5,632 bases of DNA from SYIM01 sp039800325 (GTDB lineage: Bacteria > Pseudomonadota > Gammaproteobacteria > Burkholderiales > Burkholderiaceae_E). The position numbers and the translations under genes are program-made. Below the pieces are notes generated by a model. It saw nothing but the letters and a program-made list of their open reading frames with translations. It was not told where the DNA came from and did not search any database. Within the stretch, counting starts at the first letter, position 1. Each line of letters begins with the position of its first letter. The stretch lies in assembly GCA_039800325.1 (NCBI GenBank), contig JBDLQY010000008.1:1-5632 (forward strand), given 5' to 3'. This document shows, one piece after another, positions 4,581-5,632 of the stretch.

Positions 4581-5632
4581 AGCCCGGTTTTGACCATCCA
4601 GGCGGCAAGCCGAAGCGCCGCGATGAGTGTTATTTGAAGCAGCGAAGCCCACTGCTGGACGGACAGCGGGTTTGAATCGGGCGGGGGTGCCAGCTGCCAG
4701 GCTTGTTCGACCTTGCGCGCATTCGGCAGCCATCCGCTCGCATAACGCCACATGCCCAGTTCGCGTGTCGCACTGGGCGATAGAATTGGGTGCTCGTTTC
4801 TGCGCAGCCAACTGTCGAGTGTGAGATCTGCCGAGGCGTAGTGCGCAAACATGCGTACCGGGTTGGGCATGCCCGGGTCTGGGCGGGATGCTTGACCATC
4901 AATCGTGCGCTTCGCTTGCACGCGCGTCCATTGCTCATGCCATAAGGCATCGTACTGGGGCAGTATGTTTTTCCAGTCGAACACCTCGCGTGCTCGTTTG
5001 CGGCCGTTTTCGCCCAGAGTCTTACGCAGCGCAGGATTGTTGATCAGGCGCAGCAAAGCGTCTGCGCAGGCGTCGATATCGACTGCGACTAGCAGGTGTG
5101 CGAAGGCGACATACTGGTCATAGCTTATCCGGCCGTCTTCATAGGCCTCAATCAGCGGCGCGGCACATGGCTCATCAGCCGCCTGATGAGTTTTTACAAG
5201 AAAGCCATCGACTTCATGGCGCACCGTCTCCCGATAACCGTCCCAGTCGCTGCCCACTACAGGTAGACCAGCGGCCATGGCCTCCACCGGTGTAAGCCCG
5301 AAGGTTTCCTGAATATTGTCGGATAGCGACATAAAGATATCGGCAGCGGCATAGGCCCGTCGCGTCATACCGGCTTCTCGACCATCGACACGGTCGACGC
5401 GGATACCAACAGCGCTCGCGGTTTCCTCAAAGCTTTTGCGAATAGGGTCATTGGCGAACCAGCCGCACTCAAGCACCCGAACCGGGCGGCCGCTGGCTGC
5501 CTGCGCCTGTGCGCAGGCGAGGTACATGGGTAGCGGGTTGGCTTTTGCGTGCAGGCTCAACCGTCCGACAAAAAGCACGACGATTTCGTCTGCGCTCATC
5601 TGCCATTGGTCGCGAGCGGCTGCGCGCAGGGA
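4562..5632 (-). CDS. GT4-type glycosyltransferase, C-terminal part (start beyond the right edge)
   Basis: The frame is open to the window edge; the in-frame ATG at 5597-5599 falls inside the protein, just before the second Rossmann domain, so it is probably not the start. Residue numbers here count from that Met. The visible part is the C-terminal nucleotide-sugar-binding half of a GT-B retaining enzyme: VVLFVGRLSLHAK (7-19), YAAADIFMSLSDN (83-95), and the E-x7-E motif E98-TFGLTPV-E106 followed by AMAAGLPVVGSDWDGYRE (107-124) and DGFLV (131-135). A stretch at about 137-175 (with AYEDGRISYDQYVAF) lies between GFLVKT and the final helices. The GT fold ends near FDWKNILPQYDALW (207-220), and about 110 further residues of unknown function follow to the stop. 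The enzyme would transfer a sugar to a glycan, lipid or other acceptor, probably at the cytoplasmic face of the membrane. Neither donor nor acceptor can be inferred. The acceptor-binding N-terminal domain is outside the window. Confidence 0.9.
   Translation of the reverse strand, partial: SLRAAARDQWQMSADEIVVLFVGRLSLHAKANPLPMYLACAQAQAASGRPVRVLECGWFANDPIRKSFEETASAVGIRVDRVDGREAGMTRRAYAAADIFMSLSDNIQETFGLTPVEAMAAGLPVVGSDWDGYRETVRHEVDGFLVKTHQAADEPCAAPLIEAYEDGRISYDQYVAFAHLLVAVDIDACADALLRLINNPALRKTLGENGRKRAREVFDWKNILPQYDALWHEQWTRVQAKRTIDGQASRPDPGMPNPVRMFAHYASADLTLDSWLRRNEHPILSPSATRELGMWRYASGWLPNARKVEQAWQLAPPPDSNPLSVQQWASLLQITLIAALRLAAWMVKTGLIKVDS

Noticed and set aside
1..5632. Mobile element, CRISPR array, tRNA/rRNA, phage or defence system
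   Set aside because: I saw no transposase, terminal inverted repeats, regularly spaced repeats, tRNA-like cloverleaf or defence-family domain on either strand. All long frames fit housekeeping or metabolic families.

Overview
The window is gene-dense bacterial DNA, moderately GC-rich, with G/C-ending codons preferred in every gene. The acyl-CoA synthetase, family III CoA-transferase, CNNM/CBS membrane protein and GT4 glycosyltransferase are all typical of Proteobacteria, most likely an environmental gammaproteobacterium. No 16S, tRNA or other marker is present, so the lineage is an inference. I see no phage, plasmid, transposase, CRISPR or RNA gene, and it reads as ordinary chromosomal sequence.

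Layout: (1) 1-1630, minus strand, most of an AMP-forming acyl-CoA synthetase whose last residues lie beyond the left edge. (2) 1631-1900, a 270-bp divergent intergenic region. It holds a possible translationally coupled leader ORF (1839-1901) and a small hairpin over the next ribosome binding site. (3) 1901-3133, plus strand, a complete family III (CaiB/BaiF) CoA-transferase. (4) 3134-3157, a 24-bp gap between convergent genes with no recognisable terminator. (5) 3158-4447, minus strand, a complete CNNM (DUF21)-CBS-CorC/HlyC membrane protein. (6) 4448-4561, a 114-bp gap with a hairpin at each end and a weak candidate promoter. (7) 4562-5632, minus strand, the C-terminal part of a GT4 glycosyltransferase that enters from the right edge.

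The divergent synthetase and CoA-transferase form a plausible functional pair: one makes an acyl-CoA using ATP, the other moves CoA between carboxylic acids. They may serve one catabolic route under shared control, but the substrate cannot be read from the sequence. The CNNM/CBS protein and the glycosyltransferase share a strand but have no obvious joint function, and a promoter between them is possible.

I found no clearly new multi-gene system. The points most worth a second look are the leader upstream of the CoA-transferase, where a 20-codon ORF with a good Shine-Dalgarno sequence ends in a TGATG overlap with the gene start; the glycosyltransferase C-terminal extension; and the hairpin just before the CNNM/CBS start codon.
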